A DNA stretch of 33,956 nucleotides from a virus, in the IMG/VR virus record IMGVR_UViG_3300018041_000031, positions 1-33,956 of that record; one strand, given 5' to 3'. Below, piece after piece: positions 9,111 through 16,160 of the stretch. Each line of letters opens with the position of its first letter. The first letter of the stretch is position 1. Under the pieces are notes generated by a model. It worked only from the letters and a program-made list of their open reading frames with translations. It was not told the DNA's origin and did no database searches. Made by a program: the position numbers and the translations under genes.

Positions 9111-9784
9111 TACATACCAACCTTTCCAGCAATCCAGCGGTAGCCAACTTGATTACCATATGCCTTACCCAGAGACTTGCCCCTGCCAAATCCTTGGACA
9201 AATGCAGTAGTGTTTCTTATTCTCTGGTCTAGGCCACTAGTTACCATAAATGATTGCGTAAAATATCTTTCGAAAAACTCTCGGAAAACTTTTTCAAAGG
9301 CTCCGACAACTTGCTTACCTCCAGGGTTTTCAATAGTTACGGGCTGCCTAGTAAAAACCTGTTCTCCGTTGTCTTCAAAGACTAGCACCTCAGATGATCT
9401 TGGAGACACTGTCACGGAAATGCCTCTTTCCATTACGGTAGCTTTATTATAAAACGGCACCTTTGATCCGTTCTTTACAGTAGTAGACTGCCTAAAGGTT
9501 GCATTCATAGACAGGGATCCTGCAGCAGCACTGTAATTGATATCAAAAAGCCTAGCCTCTGGGCTACCAGTTTGGTACCATTCATAGACGTGGTGTAAAA
9601 GATCTGGGCTTACCCTAGCACTCGCATCCAAGTATTGCTCAAGAATTTCCTTGGTCTTAATGCCAACTTCTTTGAGCAGCTCAACCTTGCCTCGCTTTGC
9701 TCCTTCTAGAAAGCCAACAGAGTAGTTCATAAGGTTATTCATTTCCTTCATAAACTGTTTGTCATTAATCCTTGGGGCAATCAT
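9110..9784 (-). CDS. Probable neck / tail completion protein (HK97 gp10-like position)
   Basis: A 224-residue protein between the head-closure and tail-terminator candidates, coupled to both by TAATG overlaps. Its N-terminal half is helical with many Lys/Glu residues (KEMNNLMNYSVGFLEGAKRG near 14-33). The middle is beta-rich, with a VMERGISVTVSPRSSEVLVFE segment split over residues about 122-143. The C-terminus is basic (GFGRGKSLGKAYGNQVGYRW). HK97 gp10-like proteins occupy this slot but are usually shorter (about 120-160 residues), so the length is somewhat large. The assignment rests on synteny plus general fold character. It could also be a minor tail protein. Confidence 0.55.
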   Translation of the reverse strand: MIAPRINDKQFMKEMNNLMNYSVGFLEGAKRGKVELLKEVGIKTKEILEQYLDASARVSPDLLHHVYEWYQTGSPEARLFDINYSAAAGSLSMNATFRQSTTVKNGSKVPFYNKATVMERGISVTVSPRSSEVLVFEDNGEQVFTRQPVTIENPGGKQVVGAFEKVFREFFERYFTQSFMVTSGLDQRIRNTTAFVQGFGRGKSLGKAYGNQVGYRWIAGKVGM

Positions 9785-10230
9785 TATACCGTTGTCCCCT
9801 GATTCTCTGATCTTCTTAAAATAACCTTGTAGTACTCAATCTTTCCAAATGGGTTGCTGAATGGCTGTATAGTTGCAATTTCAAAGATGGTCGACTTTCC
9901 TTTACGTGGCCCAGCAGTCTCTATATAAATCTCATTACCAGCACTGTCTGTAATGTTTGAGATTACCACGTTAGTTACAGAGTTTTGCTCATTCAAAGAA
10001 GAGATTCTAAGGTCCTGCCTAGCCCTACCCAGTAGCAATGAGTCTTGGCTAATATCTACGTTGGGGTTAACTTCTTCTTTAATTGCTGTGCCAGCTGGTG
10101 CAAAGCTGCAAGCAAACTTACGATCTAGCTTCCAAGTTTTGGTAACGTTACCATATGCAGACTGCTCTACGTCTGGGTAAAACACCTCTGCTTGCATTGG
10201 AAACATGAAGTCGTTTGCATCGCATTCCAT
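9784..10230 (-). CDS. Probable head closure (stopper) protein
   Basis: A 148-residue protein in the position of head-closure proteins, after the adaptor and before the neck/terminator genes. It is mostly beta: VEQSAYGNVTKTWKLDRKFACSF near 25-45, a hydrophilic loop, then an ISNITDSAGNEIYIE pair and a final KIEYYKVILRRSE strand. This resembles the small barrel of SPP1 gp16-like stoppers that plug DNA exit at the connector. It starts in a TAATG overlap with the adaptor gene's stop. I cannot confirm the family without a profile search; gene order gives most of the support. Confidence 0.6.
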   Translation of the reverse strand: MECDANDFMFPMQAEVFYPDVEQSAYGNVTKTWKLDRKFACSFAPAGTAIKEEVNPNVDISQDSLLLGRARQDLRISSLNEQNSVTNVVISNITDSAGNEIYIETAGPRKGKSTIFEIATIQPFSNPFGKIEYYKVILRRSENQGTTV

Positions 10231-11108
10231 TACAACACCTCAATAGTTCTTATAGACTTGTAATACTTGGAAAGTATTTTATCTACAATAATGTTCCCTG
10301 TCCCCTCAAACATTTCTCTTGAAAACTTAATCTTAAACTGATCAGTATTATAGTCTGTGATATACCTGCTGTAATACTCTAGCCTTCCGCAGGAAATATC
10401 TTCTACGATAAGCTCTGTTGCTCTAACAATGTCAGATGGTATCGCTGGGTATCCTACTTCTAGCAAGACAGAGTAATCGAATCCTTGTGGGAAACCGTGA
10501 TACCCAAAAGTCATATCTAGCAGGTCGGACTCTGCCTGTGGCAAAATATTTGGCTTCTGCTCTGCAAAGTTTACCTCTTCAGAGTAGTCCATCATAATTG
10601 CTGTTTTATCTCCAGAAATTCTATACTTTGGGCTGTACGAGTCTGGGTTTTCTGCATCAAAGACTAGGACATTATTCTCATAAAGCTTTAGTAGCTTTTT
10701 TGCATCGTCCCAGATTGGCAAGTAGTCTGATCCAAGGCCAACTCTTTGTACCAGCTTTTTCTTGTAATAAAAACCTTCTGTAATAACAGAATCAATAATT
10801 GCTCTAGCAATTTCTTCATTACGTGCATATTCTTCAATTTCAGATGCCACGCTAAATTTTGACGTAGCATCCACATAGGGCCTGACAACATCGAAGTTAT
10901 ACTCTTGACCATCTACAGTGACTTCATATGAGCCGTCGTATCTTGTAGGAAAGTCTAAAGTAAGGTTACCGTCTGCATCAGAGGTTTCTGAGCCAGTCCT
11001 CACAGAGTGGTCGGAAAGATCTACAATCTTGTACTCATACTCTGTATTTGGGGATGTCACTGCAACCGTAGTTGTTGGTACGGTGTGAGGGACTCTGGCT
11101 ATTTCCAT
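10230..11108 (-). CDS. Probable head-tail adaptor with N-terminal beta domain
   Basis: A 292-residue protein that follows the capsid genes. Residues 100-292 are mainly helical, with a conserved-looking YPAIPSDIVRATELIVEDISCGRLEYYSRYI region (about 225-255). This fits gp6/gp15-like connector adaptors that dock below the portal. Residues 1-80 are different: strand-rich with Ig- or FN3-like character (TTTVAVTSPNTEYEYKIVDL, then DGSYEVTVDGQEYNF), an extra domain that ordinary adaptors of 100-150 residues lack. It may be exposed on the neck. The ATG is one base after the upstream stop, with a GGAG sequence nearby. Adaptor function is inferred from order and helical content. Confidence 0.55.
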   Translation of the reverse strand: MEIARVPHTVPTTTVAVTSPNTEYEYKIVDLSDHSVRTGSETSDADGNLTLDFPTRYDGSYEVTVDGQEYNFDVVRPYVDATSKFSVASEIEEYARNEEIARAIIDSVITEGFYYKKKLVQRVGLGSDYLPIWDDAKKLLKLYENNVLVFDAENPDSYSPKYRISGDKTAIMMDYSEEVNFAEQKPNILPQAESDLLDMTFGYHGFPQGFDYSVLLEVGYPAIPSDIVRATELIVEDISCGRLEYYSRYITDYNTDQFKIKFSREMFEGTGNIIVDKILSKYYKSIRTIEVL

Positions 11109-11109
11109 T

Positions 11110-11457
11110 TTATGCTCCGTATTCTCTTGCCACTTCTTCTGGCGTTGCTAGACGAATGTGTGATCTCGTTACCCATTTATCTGCCTGAGCCTTCGTCACA
11201 ATGTTGTACCCCTTTTCTACCTTGCCAACACCTTCCCAAACTACATTCTTGGTTGAGTGAATAGCTACAGTAGCCTTTCTCTGAGCTGCTGGTGCTGATG
11301 TTTCTTTTGGTGCAGTTACTGGAATGTTAGATCCAATAATATCATCAGACAGCTGCTTCTTAGCAGTAGTTGGCTTTTTCTTTGCTGCCGCCTTTGGTTC
11401 TGGCGAAGCAATAATGCCTTCTTTTGCCGTGCTTGTCTTCTTTTTTGTGTTTGACAT
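11110..11457 (-). CDS. Small Lys/Ala-rich protein, unknown function, after the capsid gene
   Basis: A 115-residue protein that I cannot assign. Residues 1-60 are low-complexity and rich in Lys, Ala, Thr and Pro, probably disordered. Residues 63-115 form a compact domain with motifs VAIHSTKNVVWEGVGKVEKG and a C-terminal HIRLATPEEVAREYGA. Its place between the major capsid protein and the adaptor suggests a capsid-associated or connector role (inference). It opens the connector operon. Its promoter has an extended -10 (TGG-TATAAT at 11478-11486), and a strong ribosome site AGGAGG lies seven bases before the ATG. The terminator behind the capsid gene isolates it from upstream transcription. Confidence 0.75.
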   Translation of the reverse strand: MSNTKKKTSTAKEGIIASPEPKAAAKKKPTTAKKQLSDDIIGSNIPVTAPKETSAPAAQRKATVAIHSTKNVVWEGVGKVEKGYNIVTKAQADKWVTRSHIRLATPEEVAREYGA

Positions 11458-11477
11458 GCTTGTGCCTCCTATCTAAT

Positions 11478-11486
11478 ATTATACCA
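11478..11486 (-). promoter_or_regulatory. Extended -10 promoter of the connector operon
   Basis: TGG-TATAAT directly downstream of the capsid terminator, with ribosome site AGGAGG (11465-11470) before ATG 11457. It should drive the genes down to 8547. Confidence 0.68.
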
Positions 11487-11506
11487 GATTAAAACAATAA
11501 AATAAA

Positions 11507-11530
11507 GGGCAGGGACCGAAGTCCCTGCCC
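11507..11530 (-). terminator. Terminator of the major capsid gene
   Basis: A perfect 10-base-pair GC-rich stem (GGGCAGGGAC) closed by a TTCG loop on the minus strand, the stable cUUCGg tetraloop in RNA, then a T-rich tail. It begins 23 bases after the capsid stop. Confidence 0.88.
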
Positions 11531-11552
11531 CTCATTTATGGTTGACTATGGA

Positions 11553-12683
11553 TTAGGAGTCAGCTGCTGCGTCAGCGTATGATACAGCATCCTCTTCCTC
11601 CCACTGAATACCGAAACGTACGAATACGGTGTACTCAATGGTGTCCTTCTTAGCAACGTACTCACGGTTTACTGTGATGTCACGCTGGAAGCCCCATACA
11701 CGGTTAGCTGGGAATGTAAGGTCTACATATCCAGCTGGGTAGTAAGGTACTTCCTGAACTTCGATACCCAGAACGCGAGTTGAACGTGCAGTACCCAGAG
11801 TCTGGGCCTGTCCGTCAAGGTAAGCCTGACGGTTACGCTCGGTTCCAGCTGGTGTACCAGCAAATGCCTCAGCAATAGCGTCAGCAAGTGTACCGTTGTT
11901 CTTTACAATGCCCTGGAATGCATCAGTACCAGCGTAGAACTTAAGGTTATTCTTAAGTGCACGGTACTTACGTGGCATAGCAAGGAGCAGTCCCTGCATA
12001 ACCTCTGTAGTCCAGGCGTTGTCTGTGACAGTAGTAACGTACTCGTGTGCGTCACCGTTTGTCTTGACTCTGTTGACGAATCCGTCCATGATGGACAAGA
12101 AGTCTCCAGTAGAACCATCGCCATTAATGGCTAGGTCCTCAATGTCATTAGCGAATGCATTGGTCATTAGGCGTACTAGGTGGTCTTCAAGGGCAGCACC
12201 CTCGACACCATCTTCTAGGGCCTCAGCTGAGACCTCCCAGTCGAGACGAATCTTCTTTGTAGTCAATTCGACCTTGCTGAAAGTTGCTCCAGTATTGTTA
12301 TAGTTACCAATACCCTGTGCAGCCGCACGAATTACACGCTCACCAACGTTAACTTTTTCAAGTTCCATTGAGTTTGCACGCATAGTTACGCGACGACCAT
12401 CCTTGGCGAGAACTGTGCCATCCCACACGTAGTCAATAAAACGACGTGCTTGCTCGGGACGGAGAATACCACTAGCCGCATCACCCGAAGGGTTAACTGC
12501 GTTTGGACCAGTAGTTACACCGAACTCGGCGTTAGGAATGTTACCAAGTGTGTCAGCACCAGGGTCAGTTACTCCTCCAATTCCACCAGATGCAAATGCA
12601 CCTTGTGCTTGGAAGTTACCTGGAGTGGTGCCACCAAGCTCACCAGCCTCACCAGGCTGGTTTTTCTTGATCTCTTCCGACAT
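11553..12683 (-). CDS. Major capsid protein, HK97-like fold
   Basis: A 376-residue protein located directly after the protease/scaffold gene, as is usual for the major capsid protein. The first ~75 residues are Gly/Pro/Ala-rich and likely flexible. From residue 80 the sequence looks like an HK97-type coat: ILRPEQARRFIDYVWDGTVL, then VELTTKKIRLDWEVSAEALEDG (about 140-161), a helix DHLVRLMTNAFANDIEDLAINGDG split around 167-190, and a C-terminal beta region ending FVRFGIQWEEEDAV. It has the strongest ribosome site in the window (TTAGGAGGTGA before ATATG) and is followed by a GC-rich hairpin terminator, consistent with very high expression. The start fits this ribosome site. Confidence 0.92.
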   Translation of the reverse strand: MSEEIKKNQPGEAGELGGTTPGNFQAQGAFASGGIGGVTDPGADTLGNIPNAEFGVTTGPNAVNPSGDAASGILRPEQARRFIDYVWDGTVLAKDGRRVTMRANSMELEKVNVGERVIRAAAQGIGNYNNTGATFSKVELTTKKIRLDWEVSAEALEDGVEGAALEDHLVRLMTNAFANDIEDLAINGDGSTGDFLSIMDGFVNRVKTNGDAHEYVTTVTDNAWTTEVMQGLLLAMPRKYRALKNNLKFYAGTDAFQGIVKNNGTLADAIAEAFAGTPAGTERNRQAYLDGQAQTLGTARSTRVLGIEVQEVPYYPAGYVDLTFPANRVWGFQRDITVNREYVAKKDTIEYTVFVRFGIQWEEEDAVSYADAAADS

Positions 12684-12705
12684 ATGTCACCTCCTAAGTG
12701 ATTTT

Positions 12706-12721
12706 ACTTATTTAAATAAGT
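12706..12721. repeat. 16-base perfect palindrome at the protease/scaffold stop
   Basis: ACTTATTTAAATAAGT, all A/T except the ends, includes the protease/scaffold stop codon and lies about 20 bases before the capsid ribosome site. Too AT-rich for an efficient terminator; it may be an mRNA-processing or protein-binding site, or chance. Confidence 0.4.
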
Positions 12722-13301
12722 CGGCAGTTTTGAGGAAACGACCGCCCCATAGGGATTTTTCAACCAATTCAGGTTGTTCCTGCACGATCTCGCCAAGATC
12801 GCCAGATTTGCGGAAAGCGGTATCTTGCTCTACAGCATCTACCCTCTTTCCAAACTCATCAAACTGGCCCTTTGTTTCTGAAATTTCCTGCTTGGCTGCA
12901 GAAACTTCCTCGGATACGCCAGTAATTGATTTCTTTAGTGCATCTACCTCGGCATGTAGTGCCTTAACGGTATCTGCAAGATCGCTAAAGGCTGATGTAA
13001 TTGTGTCTTTGATTTCGGCAACTGCATCAACAGCAACGTCATCTGACTTCGACACCTCAGCAGCCTCTTCGACAACCTCGTCAGCCTTTTCGACTGCTTC
13101 GGCCTCATCAGTAGCCTCGGCCTCTTCGACCTCGACCTCTGCTTCAGCATCGTCGGCCTTCTCTACCTCAACCTCTTCATCGGCCTTGGTTTCGACGGCA
13201 ACTTCGCTTTCAGCTGCGGCATCTGCCTCTGGAGCGACCTCATCTGATTTTTCTACTACCTCGTCAACAACGTCAACGAGTTCTGTGGTTTCATCAGTCA
13301 T
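12708..13301 (-). CDS. Nested in-frame scaffold protein (internal start)
   Basis: Inside the protease/scaffold gene, at the junction of the two parts, the minus strand has a perfect ribosome site AAGGAGGT (13309-13316), a seven-base spacer and an in-frame ATG (13301). Translation from here gives a 197-residue protein with only the acidic scaffold and coiled-coil parts, without the protease. Lambda's C/Nu3 arrangement is the known precedent: a separate scaffold made from an internal start in the protease gene. The site is seen directly; its use is inference. The position, exactly at the end of the protease domain and with a strong site where none is otherwise needed, argues against chance. Confidence 0.68.
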   Translation of the reverse strand: MTDETTELVDVVDEVVEKSDEVAPEADAAAESEVAVETKADEEVEVEKADDAEAEVEVEEAEATDEAEAVEKADEVVEEAAEVSKSDDVAVDAVAEIKDTITSAFSDLADTVKALHAEVDALKKSITGVSEEVSAAKQEISETKGQFDEFGKRVDAVEQDTAFRKSGDLGEIVQEQPELVEKSLWGGRFLKTADLFK

Positions 13302-14057
13302 AGGACTAACCTCCTTTGTTATCTCAGTTCCAATGCCTTTAGCACTATCAACCAAGAACTTTATTAAATCTTTCTTATCTTCATCATTCTTTTCAACAAA
13401 ACCAATGTTCTTCATGCTCACTCCAGTTGTTGGGCTAACAACTTCTTCATCGGAGGATAGCATTACTAGTCCGTTATCTGCATCCCAGAAAACGTTTTCA
13501 ATCTCTGCTTCCATAGACTCTCCCTTAAGAACGTCAACGCCGTCTACCTTTTCTACAGAAAGAATGCTGGCAAACTGATTAGCTGGATTATCCACAAGGG
13601 ATAGCTCTACTAGGTCGTATTCTTTAATTACCCTAATCTGCAGATCTGCTTTCTCATCGTATGCGTCGTCCCACTTATTCATTCTACCACCAATTGAGAA
13701 ACCTGTGTAAGTTCCGTCAATTACCTTCTCCCAAGTGTTCTGAGCACCTTTAGAAATGTACGCGGAAACATAGACACCAGAGTAGAATTTCTTGGTCTCG
13801 GGATCAAAATACTTGTCCTCTTTGAAGGAGACCATCTTGCCTACTGCAGAAGGCTGGTGCATTTCGCGTATGTTCCCGCGAAACTTAGAAAATGCCTTCA
13901 TGGAGGCATCTGTGGTTACGATATCGTTTTGCTTGTCAATGTTATCAAGCGTGGCAAAGCCAGAGACAATACGTCTCTGAACGTCAACTTTACTGAAGGG
14001 CATTGAAAGACGAACAGCGTCGCCTTCCGTATCCCAGTGTGCCTTAAACATAGTCAT
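12708..14057 (-). CDS. Prohead protease fused to a capsid scaffold
   Basis: A 449-residue fusion. Residues 1-170 look like an XkdF/HK97-type serine prohead protease: His67 in GNIREMHQPS, Ser121 in GTYTGFSIGG, and acidic Glu151 in LVELSLVDNPAN as probable third member of the triad. Residues 250-365 are extremely acidic (Glu/Asp/Ala/Val repeats) and 370-435 form a coiled coil, typical of a scaffold. The fusion would direct the protease into the procapsid and be cleaved during maturation. An earlier in-frame TTG exists, but it would place the promoter -10 (14067-14072) inside the gene. The ATG at 14057, nine bases after that -10 and without a ribosome site, is preferred. A nested scaffold start lies at 13301. 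Confidence 0.87.
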   Translation of the reverse strand: MTMFKAHWDTEGDAVRLSMPFSKVDVQRRIVSGFATLDNIDKQNDIVTTDASMKAFSKFRGNIREMHQPSAVGKMVSFKEDKYFDPETKKFYSGVYVSAYISKGAQNTWEKVIDGTYTGFSIGGRMNKWDDAYDEKADLQIRVIKEYDLVELSLVDNPANQFASILSVEKVDGVDVLKGESMEAEIENVFWDADNGLVMLSSDEEVVSPTTGVSMKNIGFVEKNDEDKKDLIKFLVDSAKGIGTEITKEVSPMTDETTELVDVVDEVVEKSDEVAPEADAAAESEVAVETKADEEVEVEKADDAEAEVEVEEAEATDEAEAVEKADEVVEEAAEVSKSDDVAVDAVAEIKDTITSAFSDLADTVKALHAEVDALKKSITGVSEEVSAAKQEISETKGQFDEFGKRVDAVEQDTAFRKSGDLGEIVQEQPELVEKSLWGGRFLKTADLFK

Positions 14058-14066
14058 ACTAGATCC

Positions 14067-14096
14067 ATTATACAATACTTTTTATCAAATTGTTAA
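14067..14096 (-). promoter_or_regulatory. Promoter of the protease/scaffold and capsid genes
   Basis: TATAAT at 14067-14072, nine bases before ATG 14057, with TTAACA (14091-14096) eighteen bases upstream as a -35-like box. It is the one promoter here with a visible -35 and lacks the TGn. Confidence 0.6.
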
Positions 14097-14121
14097 AAAA
14101 ACGATATAATTAAAGTTTTCG

Positions 14122-15762
14122 TTAACTAGATGATCTTCCCTCTCCCTGTGCATTTCTGCCAGAGATAGTTGCTGGGCTATCAGACTGATTGTTTGCTCTC
14201 TCGGCATCTCTCTGTCTGTTACCTGCTGAGTTTGCCCTTGCGTCAGTTGCCTGTCTTGGGGACATTACAAATGGGTCATCGCCATCTGGTCTTTGCGGCA
14301 ATCCCAATGCTTCTCTTGCCTCATTAGGAACCATAATCTGGTTCTTAACGTAACGCTCAAGAATTTGCGACTGTGCAATTTCATCTGTTAGAGTTAGCTC
14401 ATTAAACTTAAACTCTAAGACATCTGTTTCTTCTTTAATGATTTTGTTAATCATCTTAGCTAGGTTATTTTGTGCTGGTCTAGATACCTGCTCTTTAAAT
14501 GTCCTATCCTGAGATAGAGCATTAGCGATAGAGGTTGTATCCCCGCCACCAATTTTTGATAGCGGAACTTGGTGAGCAATCAGAATGTCGTCTCGGTTTT
14601 GTTTACGATACTCTTTGAATGATGCCTCCTGAACTCCATTTTCAATTGGCTCCATCTTAAACTCTACCTTGCTATTATCGCTATCTCCAGGTAGTGGGAT
14701 ATATAGAGTGCGGTGGTTCTGCCCCTTAAGGCTGCTCTGCAAGAACCTAAACATCTTGTCTTCTGCGTCAGCTGACAGCTGTGCCCCCTTAAGAGTTACT
14801 ACATATCGTGGGACACCCTTGTTTCCAAAGTAGTCAATGTTGTACTGAGATGCTAGCTGATCTCCGTGAAGCGATGTAATAGCAGACATGATATCTGGTA
14901 CACCATAAAATGTATTTAGTGGTGAGTATTCTTTATAGTGAACAATTTCATTAGGCCTTGGGTCAGTTGTAATTGGGTTCTTGTTCGTTGCCCCGAAGTT
15001 TCGGAAGTAAACAACCTTGTTGCCAATAATCTGGACATAGCCATCTCGAAGTCTACGAGCACGCATTGTCGTTGCTGGAATGTGTCCAATATAACCAATC
15101 TTGCCCTTAGTAGTTCTACCAATTTCAAGATAGCCATTTCCAGTTGCCTGCACATCTGTGTAAAACTTAGTCAAGGTGTGGGTAAAAGACTCTTCGTCAT
15201 TTAAGTTTTCAAGCCAGTCTCGCATCTCGATCTTTAGTCGTTCAATTCTGTTTCTTGCTCTTTCTACTGCAGCCTTATCTCCATTAGACTCTAGCCTTGC
15301 CATTGTTCTTGGAGAAATTTCAAGGTCGTAGCCCAGGCCCACAATATTTTCAACCTTGGCATCGATAGCTGCGTGGTTAGCAAAAGAAGTGTCGTAGTAG
15401 TTGGCAAGCTCATATAGATTCCAGGGAGGTGTAATTACGTCAAACATGCCGTAGCCATTACGGAAGACCTGCCCTGGATTAATTTCTTTAGACTTTGCAT
15501 CATCTAGGCCAGATGCCACAGCAAGAGCACTGCTCATGTATTGCTGGCTGGGGTCGTTTGCCAGAGAGTTGTCTGTTCTTGTCTCGTAGCCGTACGCCAT
15601 ATTTTTGGCAAGCCTAGTAGCCCTACGCTTAAAGTTTGTGTCTAAACCATTGAGGCCTTTAATATCGTCCCACGATTTGTTAAATGGGTCCTGGTTTTTA
15701 AAAACATCTGGTGTGTCCACAATGTCATCGATTCGGGCTCCCACTGTCCACTGCTCTGCCAT
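14122..15762 (-). CDS. Portal protein, PBSX-like family
   Basis: A 546-residue protein that should form the dodecameric DNA entry ring of the head. Visible portal features: IDAKVENIVGLGYDLEI (about residues 134-150), VQATGNGYLEIGR, IPATTMRARRL, a PNEIVHYKEYSPLNTFYGVP segment (about 270-290), and a DILIAHQVPLSKIGG motif (about 393-407) that is very typical of PBSX/phage portal proteins. A C-terminal region YVKNQIMVPNEAREALGLP (about 469-487) and a disordered Asn/Ser/Arg-rich tail follow. The usual partners, the prohead protease and capsid gene, follow directly. The start overlaps the previous stop in a TAATG with GAGGG just before, indicating translational coupling. No terminase gene is present in the window. 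Confidence 0.9.
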   Translation of the reverse strand: MAEQWTVGARIDDIVDTPDVFKNQDPFNKSWDDIKGLNGLDTNFKRRATRLAKNMAYGYETRTDNSLANDPSQQYMSSALAVASGLDDAKSKEINPGQVFRNGYGMFDVITPPWNLYELANYYDTSFANHAAIDAKVENIVGLGYDLEISPRTMARLESNGDKAAVERARNRIERLKIEMRDWLENLNDEESFTHTLTKFYTDVQATGNGYLEIGRTTKGKIGYIGHIPATTMRARRLRDGYVQIIGNKVVYFRNFGATNKNPITTDPRPNEIVHYKEYSPLNTFYGVPDIMSAITSLHGDQLASQYNIDYFGNKGVPRYVVTLKGAQLSADAEDKMFRFLQSSLKGQNHRTLYIPLPGDSDNSKVEFKMEPIENGVQEASFKEYRKQNRDDILIAHQVPLSKIGGGDTTSIANALSQDRTFKEQVSRPAQNNLAKMINKIIKEETDVLEFKFNELTLTDEIAQSQILERYVKNQIMVPNEAREALGLPQRPDGDDPFVMSPRQATDARANSAGNRQRDAERANNQSDSPATISGRNAQGEGRSSS

Positions 15763-16142
15763 TATCCCTCGTCTCCGTAAGCTTCTAGAGTATTCTTAGC
15801 TGCAATAACTGCACCAAGGTCATTCATGCTTGGAATAAGGCCCTGATTCATTCTGTCAAGCTGCTCGCTGTGCTCTTCTTCAGAGATCTTACGCATGTTT
15901 GGGTAGAACTTTGCGGTTCCTTCTGGGCACCCCCAATATCTAGCAGCATTTTCTAGTTCTTGAACTCTAGTAAGGTCGCCCTTCATGGCTTCGATAGACA
16001 GGGCATTTCCATTTCCGTCAGTAAATGCTTTTCCGTTGGCCTTGTGCCATACGTAAGTTCCAAAATTAGAGAAGTTTTCTTCTATAACCTGGACCTTCGT
16101 GTCACCGACTTGACCAGGAAAGCGTGGTTTTTTGTTTTCCAT
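15762..16142 (-). CDS. Unknown small protein upstream of the portal
   Basis: A 126-residue soluble protein without a family that I recognise. It contains FGTYVWHKANGKAFTDGNGN near residues 26-45, a helix around KGDLTRVQELENAARYWG (about 53-70) and a C-terminal helix with MNDLGAVIAAKNTLEAYG. The in-frame GTG six bases further upstream is rejected as start because it lies too close to the -10 TATACT (16150-16155). The ATG at 16142 is seven bases after it, a leaderless layout. The gene is coupled to the portal by a TAATG overlap, so a role in head assembly or portal loading is plausible but only inferred. Confidence 0.75.
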   Translation of the reverse strand: MENKKPRFPGQVGDTKVQVIEENFSNFGTYVWHKANGKAFTDGNGNALSIEAMKGDLTRVQELENAARYWGCPEGTAKFYPNMRKISEEEHSEQLDRMNQGLIPSMNDLGAVIAAKNTLEAYGDEG

Positions 16143-16149
16143 AGCCACT

Positions 16150-16158
16150 AGTATACCA
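16150..16158 (-). promoter_or_regulatory. Extended -10 promoter before the portal operon, leaderless
   Basis: TGG-TATACT on the minus strand, seven bases before ATG 16142, in the 18-base gap after the LamG protein's stop. Confidence 0.65.
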
Positions 16159-16160
16159 CA

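Noticed and set aside
9780-9790. TATAAT at the start of the neck gene (9784) as a promoter
   Set aside because: The sequence GTATAATG arises from the TAATG stop/start overlap; the -10 would touch the ATG itself, leaving no room for a transcript start before it.
12538-13578. 346-residue plus-strand ORF rich in Ser/Thr/Ala
   Set aside because: It mirrors the acidic codons of the protease/scaffold gene and the capsid gene start; it spans two unrelated genes and has no start signals.
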